Shown here piece after piece: positions 21,603 through 33,921 of a stretch of DNA of 48,019 bases. Origin of the DNA: Phaeoceros laevis (Eukaryota; Anthocerotophyta; Anthocerotopsida; Notothyladales); contig JBNGIQ010003931.1 of NCBI GenBank assembly GCA_049999765.1, positions 1 to 48,019 on the forward strand. Reading direction: 5' to 3'. The notes under the pieces were generated by a model. That model was not told the DNA's origin. It searched no databases and saw nothing but the letters and a program-made list of their open reading frames with translations. Made by a program: the position numbers and the translations under genes. Position 1 is the stretch's first letter; the number at the start of each line of letters is the position of its first letter.

Positions 21603-23926
21603 CATACATATCTCTTCCATGCCGTCATAATAGTTGAATGGCTGGCTTTGTCATTTAGAGGGAATCATTTTAGAGGGAATGATAAGAAGAGAACGGGACT
21701 ATGGGAACAAAGCTCAAATGGTATTGAATTCCTGGCTGACCTTAAGGGCCTACGGGGACAGCCCTACCTGGTCAGAACACCTATACCGAGGGATAGGCTG
21801 CTATTCTTGCGGCATATGATGTTTTATTGGCAGCACCGTTGGTCAGTTTATGGACATTGGTATGTGGATGCACAAAAATTTTGTGATAGGTTCCCAGCTC
21901 CTATGCTGACCGCTTGATCTGAGCGGCTCACTGAAGCAGTGGTGGCTTTTTATCTCTGCTGTGGTCAAAGTTGGACGAAGGCATGGCCGGATGATAGGAA
22001 TTCTGATAGTGTCATGCAAGCACGTGGCATAATGGCAGAGCTTGTTGGCAGAGAAATCAATCTAGGTGGACAACGCTTGACTTTTGCGAAGGTAATGCAT
22101 GCTGAAGTTCAGGTGGAGGTGCTATCTGTAAGATGTCATGTTGAGCAGCAGCCTTAGTATTTTGGGAAAGTGTGTGAGAGCAGCCTAATGGATGCAAAGT
22201 ATTGTCGATGTGTTGCCTGCTGGAGCTTCGTATATGGAGTGCATTCTTGGTGGCACCTACTCAGCAGTTTGAAGAGTAGAAGGCTTTGCATATGTGTGAA
22301 CAAATGCTGAAGCAAGCTGTTAGTCCGAACAAGCACTCCGACTTCTGTTAGTAGGCTCCAGGGTTCTGGCCAGCATTCTTCGAGTATGGGTTTTGCTGCG
22401 GTATATGCAAACGTGACAGGAAGTTGTGCGCCTAGATGATTGCACTCTTGTCTAAGCCTGTGGTTTCCTCGAGGACTGATCTGGGTGGGGAGTCTGCAGA
22501 CAAGGTATGCTAAAGCCTGAAAATGGGATTTCAGATGGAAGCCCTGATTTCCATGCATGGAAACACCATGCGCTCCAGGCAGCATAACATGCAGAAAATG
22601 TACTGACAGGTTGTCAGAGAGGTGCATGGCAGCGTGTAGTGTAAACTGGCAGCATATTTTTGCACCAGGACTATGCAGGGCTTGCCTATGTTATCAAACT
22701 TGTGTTTGGGTGAGGTGCTTGTGCAAGACCTGGATCCTTCTTCCCCCCTCCCCCCAATAGTGCAGCAACACGGAAGCATTCGCACTTCCAGCCAAAATGA
22801 GTTGGAACGTCTCTGCTCGCCTAGGGGAGGTCTGCATGTATTGGGAGCAAGACTTTGATGTTCTGCTCAGTCTTGCATTGGTGTCCTGGAACATCCAACT
22901 TGCTGGTTATGCTGGACGGAAACTGCGCAGATACTTACAAGGTCATGCAACTTGCAGGTGTTCAGTTATCATGGTATTCCAGATAGCCACATCATCCGTG
23001 GCCAAATCATGGAATGTTCCAATCTTCCAACTTGCGTTATCTGTCTGTCACGGCAGCGAGTAGCCAAGCTCGGCAGCGACAGGTTTGCAAGGGTTGGTGC
23101 ACCCTGCTCGGCTCCTCCATGTTCCCCAAGAAAGCGCAGGTAAAGCCTTCGCTTGCCGTCCGGGTAGCGTCAATGCCTCTAAAAAGCGGCTTGTTTCGGC
23201 AATGCCTCCGAAGTTTCTTCCTGGCGACGAGAAATTGGGTCTATCTCGTGCTCAGCTTGTAAATGACACCTTTTACAGAGACGGAGACCAGGATTTTAGA
23301 GGACAGTACCATCTTCTCGAAAGTCTACGGTTAGCACTTACGTAGGCTCATCCCTATGCTTCATACTCAATGGTTGAATGCGGTCCAGGTAGTGACCTGT
23401 GACGATAACAGAGCAGTTGCCGGCTGCTACGAGCCTTGGCAGAATCAACCCCTTCATAGCAGGACAGCAGAAGACAAAGTTGAGATGCTGTGGCGATGGA
23501 TGTGATGCATTTGCATCGAGTTTGGAATTGCTCCCTCCAAGAAACAAGCCCGAAGGACTACTTCTAGCGATACAATAACCACTTTACCTGAAGGCGGGTA
23601 AAAGCTGTGGCAAGGCGGCGAGTACTGGTCCTGATGAAAGGCGTCAATTGCGACAGTTACAGAGAACTGCTATGTTGCCAGTAAAACAGAGTTTAACAGA
23701 CTTCAAAAGAGTACTCATTAGGCGTCAATTGCGAGAGAGACGAGAGCTCCGTTGCTCATTATAGACAGCACTATTTACAGCCACTGTGGAGAGACTAGCC
23801 CAACTGACCCAAACACTGCCGCAAACACTGCCGACGTGTCTGCCCAAACCATGTCAGGATAATGACTTGTTCCTTATTACGGAGTCTTGGCCATGGAAGT
23901 GCACCCGCCTTACATGCTCATGCGCT
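21603..23926. other. 2.3-kb stretch without a recognisable gene
   Basis: The ORFs on both strands are short and show no domain I recognise. The 5' part should contain the 3'UTR of the SNU23-like gene and the 3' part the 3'UTR of QOR copy A. No clear repeat was seen. Confidence 0.4.
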
Positions 23927-25701
23927 CTATCCAGTTCTCACCTCGTTCTGTGTAGTGAATCCCTCTTCTGAAGGTGCTACAACCACAACTATCTTCCCTG
24001 TTGCATGGCCTTCCAAGCTCCTTTCCCAAGCACTGCGAGCTTCTGACAGTGGGAACTTGGAATCTATCACCGTCTTCAACCTGCCTTCTGCTGCAAGCTC
24101 AACAAGCAACTGCAGATCCGCTGCATTGGGCTTCATGGTAAATGGAACCAGCTTCTGCTTGGAGAAAGTGAGCTTCTGCTTCAGCCCGATGGCAAAAGTT
24201 TTGGTGCCGGGGGTAAGATGGATGACCTTCCCATGCGGTGCAAGGACAGACTGGAATGTAGACCAAGGGATGTCGGGTGCCAAGTGGATGACTGCATCAT
24301 ACCATCGTCCTGACGGACTTAACAGCTTAACACCTTCGATGCTCTCGTAGTCGAGGACCTCATCTGCACCCAACCTTCTCACCAAATCCACGTTGCGCGC
24401 TCCACATGTTGCAGTGACATGAGCACCACATATCTTTGCAATCTGCAGTCCCCCAAACCCAGAATGGCTCAGCGAACAATTTGAGCAACTTAAATCCATC
24501 CATCCAGACAAAGTGTAATGACATACAGTTCAAACAACGAAGTGGCACCTGCACTGCGAAGACTCCCACCCCGCCAGAGGCTGCTGTTATGAGAATGTTG
24601 CCTGCAATTGGATGACTGGTTAGATCAACAAGGTCCCCAAGTAGGTGAAATAGGTGCCAAGAAACTCATGCGAAACCGGTGAAGACCTCTGTAATTGCCG
24701 TCCAGTGTTAGACCAGCAGCGTCCCTTAAGCTTTGAAGAGCTGCCATCCCAGCCACTGGAAGACATGCACCCTCCTCTGCAGACACCTGAGGCGGCCTTG
24801 AGGCTGTATACTTGGGCTGTGCGATTGCATATTCTGCAAATGCACCTCCACTCTGTTCCAACACAGTTGAGCAGTAATCAAGACTGACTCTTCAAAATCA
24901 TACACAAGATTCAAGAACAGGACGTAATTTTCAATCCTTCTAGATATTACTATCCCCACAGCCCAACTTCATTGGCTGGCAACTGCTCGGATACCTTAAT
25001 GTCAATCCAAGAAACCACTTTTTGACCAACCACAAAGTTGGTGATGTCTGCTGAGCCCAAGCTGACCACTTCTCCAGCAATATCTGTGCCTGGATAACCG
25101 AGTCCATGTCAGCCCAGCCTAAGAGCACCTTTTGACCGTTTTACTTTCTCAACACTACAAAATCCTGTCCACGGATCGTGGTTACACTATCGAACGATGG
25201 ACCGATATCGTTCCATCCAAAAACTCGTGCTCAAGTTCGCACTTCTTTGTGGGGCATTCATAAAAAATGTAACCTGGTATGTAAGGAAACTTGTGGGGCA
25301 GCAAAGGCCTGAAGATTCCCTTCTGGATCTTCAAGTCGATTGGGTTCACACTAGCAGCCTCCACCTTCACCAACATCTCATGTTTCTTGGGTGTGGGTAC
25401 GACAGTTTCTCCAGGCTGCCATCGAAATTCACCACGAACAAAACGCGTTCACGAGCAGCAAGAGAATCAATTGAGCTACCTCCAGGGAGAGTATTTTACA
25501 TCCTATTTCGAGCAACAACAAATTAAACTCCCGATGACTAGGCCTTGCCACGATTTCAAGTGGGCAAAGCCTTCCTAGCTAGCTGAATTGCGTCAGATGC
25601 TTAAATTTTCACTCCTGGAATTCCTTCCAGGTGAGAAGTTCCATCACCTCCAGAGCCGCTGGGCCGCCCTTGTAGTGCCTATACCACCAAACCCTCATCA
25701 T
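23927..25701 (-). CDS. Quinone oxidoreductase-like protein, copy A (ceQORH/AOR family)
   Basis: Six exons: 25701-25648, 25415-25274, 25089-24995, 24852-24687, 24601-24549 and 24442-23927, giving 341 residues. The protein is a medium-chain NAD(P)H-dependent oxidoreductase without catalytic zinc, like the chloroplast envelope quinone oxidoreductase homologue, which reduces quinones or the double bond of reactive carbonyls. The N-terminal GroES-like part has LVKVEAASVNPIDLKIQKG and IAGEVV. The nucleotide-binding part has AASGGVGVFAVQ, GAHVTATCGARN and GADEVLDYE. Exon 1 (YRHYKGGPAALE) matches the first exons of the two other copies. The C-terminus runs about 15 residues past the usual GKIVV-x-VP end. 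Copy B lies 305 bp upstream on the same strand. There is no clear transit peptide. Confidence 0.9.
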
Positions 25702-26006
25702 TGGTCGAGTGTGTGCCATATCAACTTCCTACAAGAGCTCAGATTCACACAATGTCGAAGTCGCATCAAATTGCACACACACGCGCAAGCTTCACAGTCA
25801 GTGCTCAAGCAAACAAGAGTTTTCGCACTGAAACAGGTCCCCCTGACCTGCATGAAGACTTTATTACAGCTCGCAACGGCGGCAGTTGCGAGATAGACAC
25901 GCCCAGCGCATGACGCCAGGTCATGTCGCAGTTTTGAGTCCACTTGTCAAAGTTCCCATTTTGGGATCTACTTGTAAGCAAAATTTTAAAGGAAGGGGCT
26001 GCCAGT

Positions 26007-27524
26007 TTATGGGACGGTGATGACGATCTTCCCTGTCGCGTGACCTGCGATGCCCCTCTCCCAAGCTTCCCGAACTTGGGGGAAGGGGAATCGCGAGTCG
26101 ATTAAGGTTTTGAGCTTTCCGTGGGCTGCCAGGTCGACTAGCGCTTGCAGGTCCGAACCCTGGGAGTCCATGATGAGATTAACCACCCGCTGTTTGGCGA
26201 AAGTGGCCTTCTGCGCCAATCCTAGAAAGAAGGAGCCTGCCGACGGCGTGAGGTCGATGACCTTGCCGTTCTCTGCCAGCACTGCCCGGAACGTGGCCCA
26301 CGGGATCCGCGTCCCCACTCCATGGATGATCACATCGTACTTCCGGCCAGACGAGCTCTCAAGCCTCTCACCTTGCGGGGTCTTGTAGTCCAACACGTCA
26401 TCCGCTCCCAGACCCTTTACCAGCTCCAGGTTGCGGGCACCACAGGTCGCGGTGACATGAGCTCCAGCCAGCTTCGCAAGCTGCATTCCATCCGGTTCAA
26501 CATTAGGGTTTTTGGCTTCTGGAATTCCATGGTGGCCATGGCCACAGCGATTTTCAGCCCGTGCTCAATTCGACACTTCAATTTCATACCTGCACAGCGT
26601 AGACGCCTACTCCGCCAGTTGCTGCCATGACCAGTATGTTGCCTGGTGCAATCACAGGGAGAATACCACCGCAATTGAGCCCCAGGAAGAGCTGCAAAAT
26701 TGAAATTGCTTGGCTGCGCACTGGAAAACTTGTGTGAATGTTACCTTTGTAGCTTCCATCGAGGCTTGCACCTGCCACGTTCCGGATGCATTGAATGGCT
26801 GTCATACCAGCAGTCGGAAGAGATGCCCCAGTCTCTGCAGACACCACCGACGGTCTTCTAACAACGTACTTGGCTTTCGCCACAACATACTCCGCACACC
26901 CGCCTCCATCCTGCTCCAAGGATCACCGATCTCGTAAGACAAAATCGCAAGCTTGCAAGCAAGCAAGTCGCTACAGATGCTGATTGATCAATCGATGCCG
27001 AATTTCAAAACAAAAAGAAATGAAGTCCTGACGGTTGCTCAAGATCTATACCTTCAGCTCCAGAAAGCAAACCACCTTCTGACCAGCCACAAGTTGCTTC
27101 ACTTCTGGTCCTACTTGAACGACCTCTCCGGCAACATCTATTCCTGAAGCATTTCCACCACATCAGACACTTGCAATTGTAAGCTAGCTAGTCTGTAAGG
27201 CACGCTGCCGTTGGCTCGATTGCAGTACCTGTCACATAGGGCAACTTGCTGGGAAACAGGGGCCTGTAGTCCCCGCCCTGCAATTTCCAGTCCACGGGAT
27301 TCAACCCGATCGCTTCTACCTTCACCAAAACTTCCCCCTTTTTAGGTGGTCCGGGGACAGGGATTTCCGTGTACTGCAGATTGGGGGAGAGAGTCAGGGA
27401 TTTGAACAGCAGCAACGACATTTTTTCATGCTTGTGAAGTGATCATGAGCAGTACCTCAAGTGCGGATGCTCCACCCTTGAAAGCTCGGAAGCAAACTGC
27501 CTTCATGCGCTCTGCAGTGACCAT
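26007..27524 (-). CDS. Quinone oxidoreductase-like protein, copy B (ceQORH/AOR family)
   Basis: Six exons: 27524-27456, 27373-27229, 27143-27052, 26910-26745, 26642-26590 and 26480-26007, giving 332 residues. Same family and probable activity as copy A. Signatures are VCFRAFKGGASALE (exon 1), EIPVPGPPKKGEVLVKVEA, DVAGEVVQVG, AATGGVGVYAVQ, GAHVTATCGARN and the terminal GKIVITVP. An ATG at 27421 would give an alternative first exon, but the 27456-27524 exon matches the other copies better and joins in phase. Exons 4 (166 bp) and 5 (53 bp) are equal in length to those of A and C. Tandem placement with A points to local duplication. Confidence 0.9.
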
Positions 27525-28421
27525 TTCGATCGCGAAAATGACGATTTGTTGAGGCACCTAGAATAGTTTCCACTTTTCTAGCCAGATGGACCTGCAACTT
27601 GGTGCTCGTGCCAATGCGGACAGACGTGGAGACGCAGGATAGCCGGCATTCAAGGAAGAGGACCGCTGAGAGAAACCTCCGAGCGGCTTTCCGAGCGCCT
27701 CTCGTTTTGAACACAGTAGGTACTAGGCAGTAACTGGTGAATATTCGTGTTCCGCCAACTCCACATGCGAATTGAATTGAACACAGACCAAGAACACGAA
27801 GAGGACCAAGCAGAAGTATTTATAATGGGTGCCGGGCAGGAAGGAAGTTTATTTATGATTTGGGTATGTACAGTACCGCACTGTACTCGTCGTGCGCAGT
27901 GCGCACCCAATAATCTAAAAAAAAGTCACTACAGCTTTGTTACATAGATACCCGTATCTAACGATGAGAACGTTTTTGAAACGTTTTCCGTTTCGAAACT
28001 TTGACACGTTTCGCTCTAGCCGTATCTATCCCAAAAATGCCAAATTAATTTTAGAAAATTCGTTTTCTGAATTATTAGATTCGTTTGCACGCAAATGTGC
28101 AATATGCATGGCACCATGGCACCTTTGGGATCCCTGCACTACTCTCGAGCTCTAGCTTAGACTAGCATACAGAGGGCACGCCTCCAAGGAAACATTATTA
28201 ATTCCAAGGTCACATGGCCAGCCCAACGATTTTTTTTGAGGAAGGATCCTTGCTTGCTTCCTTGGCTGCCCACAAGCCCGCACAGGTCAGGTGAGCTCCA
28301 CCAAACGGATTTCAACAGGTCTCAGTTCCTATGCAGGGCCCATGAATTCACATAAATAGTCGATGTCTGGTGAGGGAGCGAGGGAGGAAGGGATATCTCA
28401 GTACTGGGATATTTGGGATAT

Positions 28422-28451
28422 CTACTTTCTAGAGATATCAGTAGAAAGTAG
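28422..28451. repeat. Perfect 9-bp inverted repeat (hairpin)
   Basis: CTACTTTCT at 28422-28430 is the exact reverse complement of AGAAAGTAG at 28443-28451, with a 12-nt spacer. It sits inside a patch with four GATATC/GGATAT-like words. Confidence 0.75.
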
Positions 28452-28599
28452 TACTATTTCGTAATGCAGACATCCTTACTCCACTCAAAAAACTGCCCCC
28501 TTTGCTGCTTCGTCCAAAAGCATACGACCTTCATCTCTTTCCGGGACTTGCAAATGGCCTTCACAGTAGTGTGTGCCTCCTCAAGCTTCTAATCGCAAA

Positions 28600-28833
28600 A
28601 TGGCAGCTGAGATCGGTGGCGAAAGCGGAAGGGAACTCGAACGGTACAAGCCATTAGAGGTTGTAGATGGAGGGAACAGGATAGTGCTACCACCGAGCTA
28701 TGGCGATGCCACGCAATTCACCGGAGACGGTTCGACTGACCTGTGGGGCAGGCCAGCCGAAAGGCGCTTTTTCACCATTTGGCAGGCAAGGGGAGGCGCG
28801 CATGAAGGCCCTCCCCCTTCCTACAGGATTTGA
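28600..28833 (+). CDS. Weak 77-codon ORF, unrecognised
   Basis: An ATG at 28600 starts a 77-residue frame beginning MAAEIGGESGRELERYK. It could be a first coding exon, because a GT-poor but purine-rich boundary follows near 28785. I recognise no domain and see no convincing downstream exon. It may be chance. Confidence 0.2.
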   Translation: MAAEIGGESGRELERYKPLEVVDGGNRIVLPPSYGDATQFTGDGSTDLWGRPAERRFFTIWQARGGAHEGPPPSYRI

Positions 28834-28837
28834 GGGG

Positions 28838-28954
28838 GCCTGAGAGGGAGGTGTCCTCCCTGAACTTGAAGGGCATGCATGGGCGGGCTGGGAGGAGACG
28901 ACGGGAGGGAGGGGAGGGTTTGAGGGCAGGGGCTCCCTGAGAGGGAGGCGTCCT
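28838..28954. repeat. Imperfect direct repeat, about 20 bp
   Basis: CCTGAGAGGGAGGTGTCCTC at 28838-28857 recurs as CCTGAGAGGGAGGCGTCCTG at 28935-28954, about 97 bp apart, with GAGGGAGG-rich sequence between. Confidence 0.6.
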
Positions 28955-29194
28955 GAGTCCGTTTCTCAAACGTTGCATACCAGTTTCCAAAGTTTCGCGT
29001 TTCCAATTGCCATGCAACATCGCACTATAGGCAGGGAGCCACGAGGCGTAAATTTTTCAGTGTTTACCCAACTGCACGTCGGAAATTGAACACGCCGCCA
29101 GTGGCTTCCAACACCAACCGGGAAAGTAGTGCTGTAGGAGTAGGTTTGATGATGGTGTCTAGCGAACTCCACGTGGGCATTGAACACCTCGCAC

Positions 29195-29550
29195 GTATTT
29201 CGACCGGCAACCGGGTTGTGACTGTGAAGGAGGGAAGATGGTTTTATTGTGATTGACACGTAGGCTATTTGCTTTTGACGTGTAGACTATACTTGCGGAC
29301 CACAAACGTGGCACCTCATCCGGGGACTGAGCTCACGGATTTCTACACGCCACAAATAATATGCTACCCGGCGTTGGTGATGTGCTACCCGGCGTTGGTG
29401 GTAATGTGCTACCCGGTGCTAATCTCCATAAAGGAGCGGGATTACGCTCATAATCCCGGGGGCGAGCGCGGGCTTTATAACAAGCCGGTTTCCTTTAAGT
29501 CAAATTTGAGCGAAAGAACACCCCGCCAGGTATTTCGACCGGCGACCGGG
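29195..29550. repeat. Direct repeat of a 21-bp element, 335 bp apart
   Basis: A 21-bp element built on TATTTCGACCGGC and ending ACCGGG occurs at 29195-29215 and 29530-29550 with one mismatch. The second copy leads into two ACCGGGAGCCCCC units (about 29545 and 29580). Confidence 0.6.
29360..29420. repeat. Three-unit tandem repeat (TGCTACCCGGCGTTGGT)
   Basis: Units of about 20 bp with core TGCTACCCGGCGTTGGT occur twice almost perfectly and a third time in decayed form. Confidence 0.75.
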
Positions 29551-30868
29551 AGCCCCCGTCCAGGGATTTGTGGCAACAACCGGGAGCCCCCATCGAGGGA
29601 CGATGGTCGACCTGTTGGGGCTACAACCGCGAAGTTGCCTGAATCGACCTTGTGCGGCTACGACCGTGAAGCGAGGAGCTGACGGTCCCTCCGTCCGCGG
29701 TATGAGTATGAGAAAGGCTTGGCAGAGGTGTGCGGTCGTGCTTGACTGCCATCCTTGACGGAGGAGTGTGGCGAGACATGCGTAAAATCCAAGAGGGCCT
29801 GCCTGTGTGTGAGTTTTGAGCAAAAGAAGTGTAAGTTACTCCACAGTCTCGAGTTGTTCTCTGAACCCGCTCGCTGATGAGACTGCTTCACAAAGCTCAG
29901 TGATCCCATTACCCTTGCCTTGTGATCCAGTAGTACATGGGTGAGCTGAGGTACCTGCGCATACAGTGCATTGCAAGGTAGAAAGTAAAGAGCCAGCTTT
30001 CCCCCTTCTGCAGTTCCCCCGGTCTTGTGGCAGCTGTAGACTGGGTGAGGTAAGAGTCTGTACACTGGCACTTGGTACGTGCACTGGTTAGGCAGCAACA
30101 TTTGAGCAAGTGTTGAGTACACAGCTAGGCAACCATATTTAGCGAGTTAGCAGTGCATGGTACAGGGTTAGGCAACATTATCGAATAGTGTTCTAGGCTA
30201 TTTTTATGCCACGTTCTGTGGTACATCCAAAGGTGTCGCCATCCTTCCCAAGGGTGCTTTGTGTCCACCTGTGAGAGCCTGCAACAGCCTGCTACATTGC
30301 AAGAGCCTACTGTGCTTATTGGGCACAGCCACACGTATAGACACAGGCAGTCGATACACATGTTAACAGTCTCCAGAGCAGCATGAATGTCAGTGTCAGA
30401 AGCATGAGCGTGGTTGCAGGTATGTGGAAGTACAGTCTTGAGTGACAACTTTGCAGGATGTAACCAGAGAAGCATGACTTGCAGGGTTCTGAATCGTAGC
30501 AACTCCTAAGCCAGGCTAGTAGGGTCGATTACGTACTGATGGGAGTGGGGAGGCTGCATACATGACATTCTGCAGCTTCCACATCCTTAGAAAAATTTTC
30601 CTAGCAGCTGAACATCCATGAACATAGAACACGTTAAATAGCCTCATTGCAAAGTACTGTTGTAGTGTGAGCAGCTGGAACCAGACAGCTGATTGAGGGT
30701 ATATTAGTCAGACTGGCAGAATAGACATTGTAAAAAAAAATGCAGCATGGTCAACCATGGGCAATGTTGTAATTGGTGAGTAGAAGGCATGGGTTAGGAG
30801 GAGATGACATCCGGCAAACCACCCTCACTGGGAGGGAGTAGAACTGCAAACAACATGTGGCGACATCA

Positions 30869-31510
30869 TCAGTCATGTTGTTGTTGTTGAAGGCAGTGTG
30901 GCTTCTTCTCGGCTGGCTGGCATTTGGCTGGTCTCCCAGCTGACTTTGTTGGCCCTGCACATTCCGCTGATGACAATTGATGATCGACAATTTCCTGGTC
31001 AAGGTTGTCCAGCATTTCTTGGGACAGGGTTCCGTCCATTCTCATGCGTGTGAGCTCCTTCTCCCCAATGTGATACGTGGTCTTGCGGGCAATGTCCCCA
31101 ACATGCCTCATCGTTGCTCCATCTGCCAGACTCATAATCATGCCTCCTTTCCGTCTGGGTACATCTGTGCTAATCCACCTCCTGGTATTGAGGGGTAGCC
31201 ATCCCGACACCTCTGTACTTTCAAAGATGTGAAGCAGCACATGCGGGGGGCTCCTTGATCAGAGGGTTAGCCACCACTGTTGGCCAGCTCGATGAGGGGC
31301 TGCAGCCCATGAGGCATACCAGGCCGTCCGCCGAGCACCACGCCCTAATCTGGGAGCAGTGCTGCATCCACAAATCCTGTATTGAAGATGCGCCACAACA
31401 AGCCGACTCTGATTGGAGGAATCGAAAGCTTTGAAGCTCACCACCTTCCCCACTTGACCGCGCGCGTTTCTGACTTGCACTTCCAGGCCACAGAGAAAGC
31501 ACGGAATGCC
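30869..31510 (-). pseudogene. Interrupted unrecognised ORF
   Basis: On the minus strand one frame runs from about 31510 to 30869 with a single internal TGA near 31258. The upstream part includes CFLCGLEVQVRNARGQ and VVSFKAFDSSNQSRLVVAHL. The downstream part includes VLLHIFESTEVSGWLPLN and GATMRHVGDIARKTTYHIG. The composition looks protein-like, but I recognise no family. It could be a broken gene, an exon read through an intron, or an eroded element. Confidence 0.3.
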
Positions 31511-32270
31511 GTTGAATTTGCAAACTGAGCCTTCCTTGGAATCCTACTCAAGCTGACCTACCTTCAGAGCTTTTCCAACCTCACAAAGTGTAGAAACTTC
31601 TCTGCTGTGTAGTGTCGGCCCATGCTGTACTCCAACAATTCCAAGTCTAGAAACTTGTCCAAACTCAGTAAAGCCAACGAACTGCTAAGCTCAACAATCT
31701 AGACGTCGGGCACAGTAAGCTCCCAGGATCTGGTCTGCAAAAGTGCCATTTAACCATTTTGGAGAGAATTTGCAAAGAAAAGCTATTTTTCCTAGCTTCG
31801 TGTTCAAAGCTCTAGAATCCTCGATGATAGGAGGCTGACAGGGACATTTGTCCCAGGCAGTTGTGAGCTGTGGATGTAGAAGGAAGCCATCCACCAAGTT
31901 AATGATTTGGATGATTTGTTGCTAAAGATTTGCGTCCTTTAATGCCAACCTTGGCTGTGCAATTGTGAACACCCACGACATTCGTCGGGATGCATGCCCT
32001 CACAACTTCGTTTGTTGCTGGGTGTGATGAGAACTGAATGCAACGCTATTTGATGTCATCCTGCTTGGGGCTTGGGGTCCCAAGATTTCAAGTGGGTGCA
32101 ATAAACACCATACATACAGCACATCTTATCCCATTACATATCCAGTTCCAGACCAGAAGCAGCAAAGACGAATGAAGAATCTATCAAGAGCCTAGGAAAA
32201 AAATCACCATGCAATACATAATCTTACATCGGCTGGCGAGTTGTGAAATCGATTATATGCGTGTCGTAAA

Positions 32271-33135
32271 TCAACTGGGCACCCAATGCCAGTCCTCTTC
32301 ATTTGTCTCCTCCCCACTCTGGACTAGTGCTTCAGAGCTTTGATCATGGTGAGATATCTCCTCCTTTTCAGAGTGCTCTGTTGTCTCCGCTTGAGAAATC
32401 TGCTCCGTACGGTCTGTATCCCCCACCGGATTCTCCACAGAGGGAATCGCACTTTCATTTTTCTCCACCGGGAGCAAGGGGATGCAGCAAGAGAGAGGCA
32501 ACTTATGAACTTTCATGGCCAGAAGAAGGTGATTCAGCTTGTGTGCACCGTATAGAGCCACAAGAGTAACAGCGTCTACTACCTGGGGTACCAGCGGAAG
32601 GGATCGAACCAGCTTCCATCTGTTGTAAGACCACTCTTCAGCCACGGGCTCGTACTTTTGGTACAAGCACTTGGCAGTGGAATACAGCCCTCGGTCCCTG
32701 ATATCTGCGTAAGCTACTCTGGCAGTTTCCGGAGCTTGCTTTGCCACGTCAAAGGCCAAACGCGAGTTTGCTCTCACAAACTCGGGAATAAATCCGGTCA
32801 GTAACGCAATTGTTGCATCCACCTGGCAAAGTATAGACAGAGGAGCAGTGTCTGCTCAGTCTACTCATTCACTGTTTCTTCCCGCAGGATTGAGGAAACC
32901 TTCATTGCATCAGAGAACTCACCTTGTTGTCTGCCAATACGAGTAGTTGCACTGGCTTATGTTGGAGCTGCTGGAGCACTGGTCGTACCACTGTCTTGAC
33001 GGTGCTCTCCAAGTTGTCAACTCCAGGTTTCAAGGGGCCGGAACCGTCCTTCAGATACTCGTAGAAATTAAACACGTAGGACGTGGCTTGAAGCATAGCT
33101 AAGCGGAAGAATTCGAGATACTTCAGCTCCGGTCC
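32271..33135 (-). CDS. REF/SRPP family lipid-droplet-associated protein (N-terminus unresolved)
   Basis: Two clear exons, 33135-32923 and 32822-32271, give 254 residues of a rubber elongation factor/small rubber particle-type protein. Plant homologues (LDAP, SRP) coat lipid droplets and support stress tolerance. Signatures are GPELKYLEFFRLA, YLKDGSGPLKPGV and TVKTVVRPV in the first exon, then VAKQAPETARVAYADI, YQKYEPVAEEWSYNRW and LPLVPQVV in the second. An acidic, Ser/Thr-rich tail of about 50 residues extends past the usual end. The start codon is missing: an ATG at 33231 opens MVDAVILVAWG, but its best donor (33185) does not match the phase of either acceptor (33160 or 33135). The first exon is therefore open. 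Confidence 0.8.
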
Positions 33136-33921
33136 CTGACCAGCCAATTGCAAGAGCACGCTGGAGAGGTGAGAACAACACTTACCCCAGCGCTTCCTTC
33201 CCCAAGCAACAAGGATCACAGCATCAACCATGTGAGAGCAAGCAACGCAAAATTACTTTCTCGACAATCTGCTGGTGCCTTTACAATGTCCTAGTACGGG
33301 TGCGAAGACTCATCGAAATTTGGAATCCCTGCGGACCTGTTGGAGTAAAGTGTCTGTCTGCTCCGATGAAGCCATTCGCATAGGCAAGTGCTACCATGGA
33401 AATGAATGCCACCTCCAGAAGCGCAATCGTCAGGCGAAAGCCATGCTGGTGGCGGAATTAGACTCCAGAAAAACTTGAACAGCAGCCAGATCCTGAATAC
33501 TCCCAAGCTCTGCTATCTCCCACAGCAGAAAAACGAGTCTCTTTTTGCCTCCCAGAATCTTGATCGGTATCAAATTGCCCGCTCAGAGGAGGTGTTGGGA
33601 AACAGCTGTAAGAGACGTAACGTGAGACGCCGCCTCACTGCATCTGACGATAGTCCACTAGTAGAGATTCCAACCAATGATTTGGAAGTCTTGGAGTGCG
33701 GGTTAGTCCTACATAAAAACCATTGTTTTCCTGGACCACGAACGAGCTTATCTTCAGAGCTCATCCGCCAGGCAAGCAAGTAGGCACGCCTCGACCTTGC
33801 TCCCTTCTCACCGTCAGCGCCAGAGCAGCCAGAATTCCAGGCCACTCGAAGCGCAACCCTAGCATGGCGGGACATTAGGGTACGGGCTCACTCTTCATCC
33901 CCCACAGTCGCAGCTTCCTTG

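Larger units (their letters stand above)
27525..32270. other. Gene-poor, repeat-rich island
   Basis: A 4.7-kb stretch with no gene I can name. It holds an AT-rich patch of reiterated ACGTTT/GAAACG words (27930-28080), a hairpin (28422-28451), several short direct repeats (28838-29600) and two weak ORFs. It may be an old, eroded mobile-element landing site, but no transposase, LTR pair or target duplication can be shown. Confidence 0.4.

Noticed and set aside
27229-27421. Alternative QOR-B first exon starting at ATG 27421
   Set aside because: The ATG frame opens MSLLLF, unlike copies A and C. A better exon (27524-27456) has the shared KGGASALE end and the CAG acceptor at 27374 fits the conserved intron.
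29360-29420. Possible CRISPR-like array
   Set aside because: The units are directly adjacent, only three, without unique spacers, and the genome is plant nuclear.
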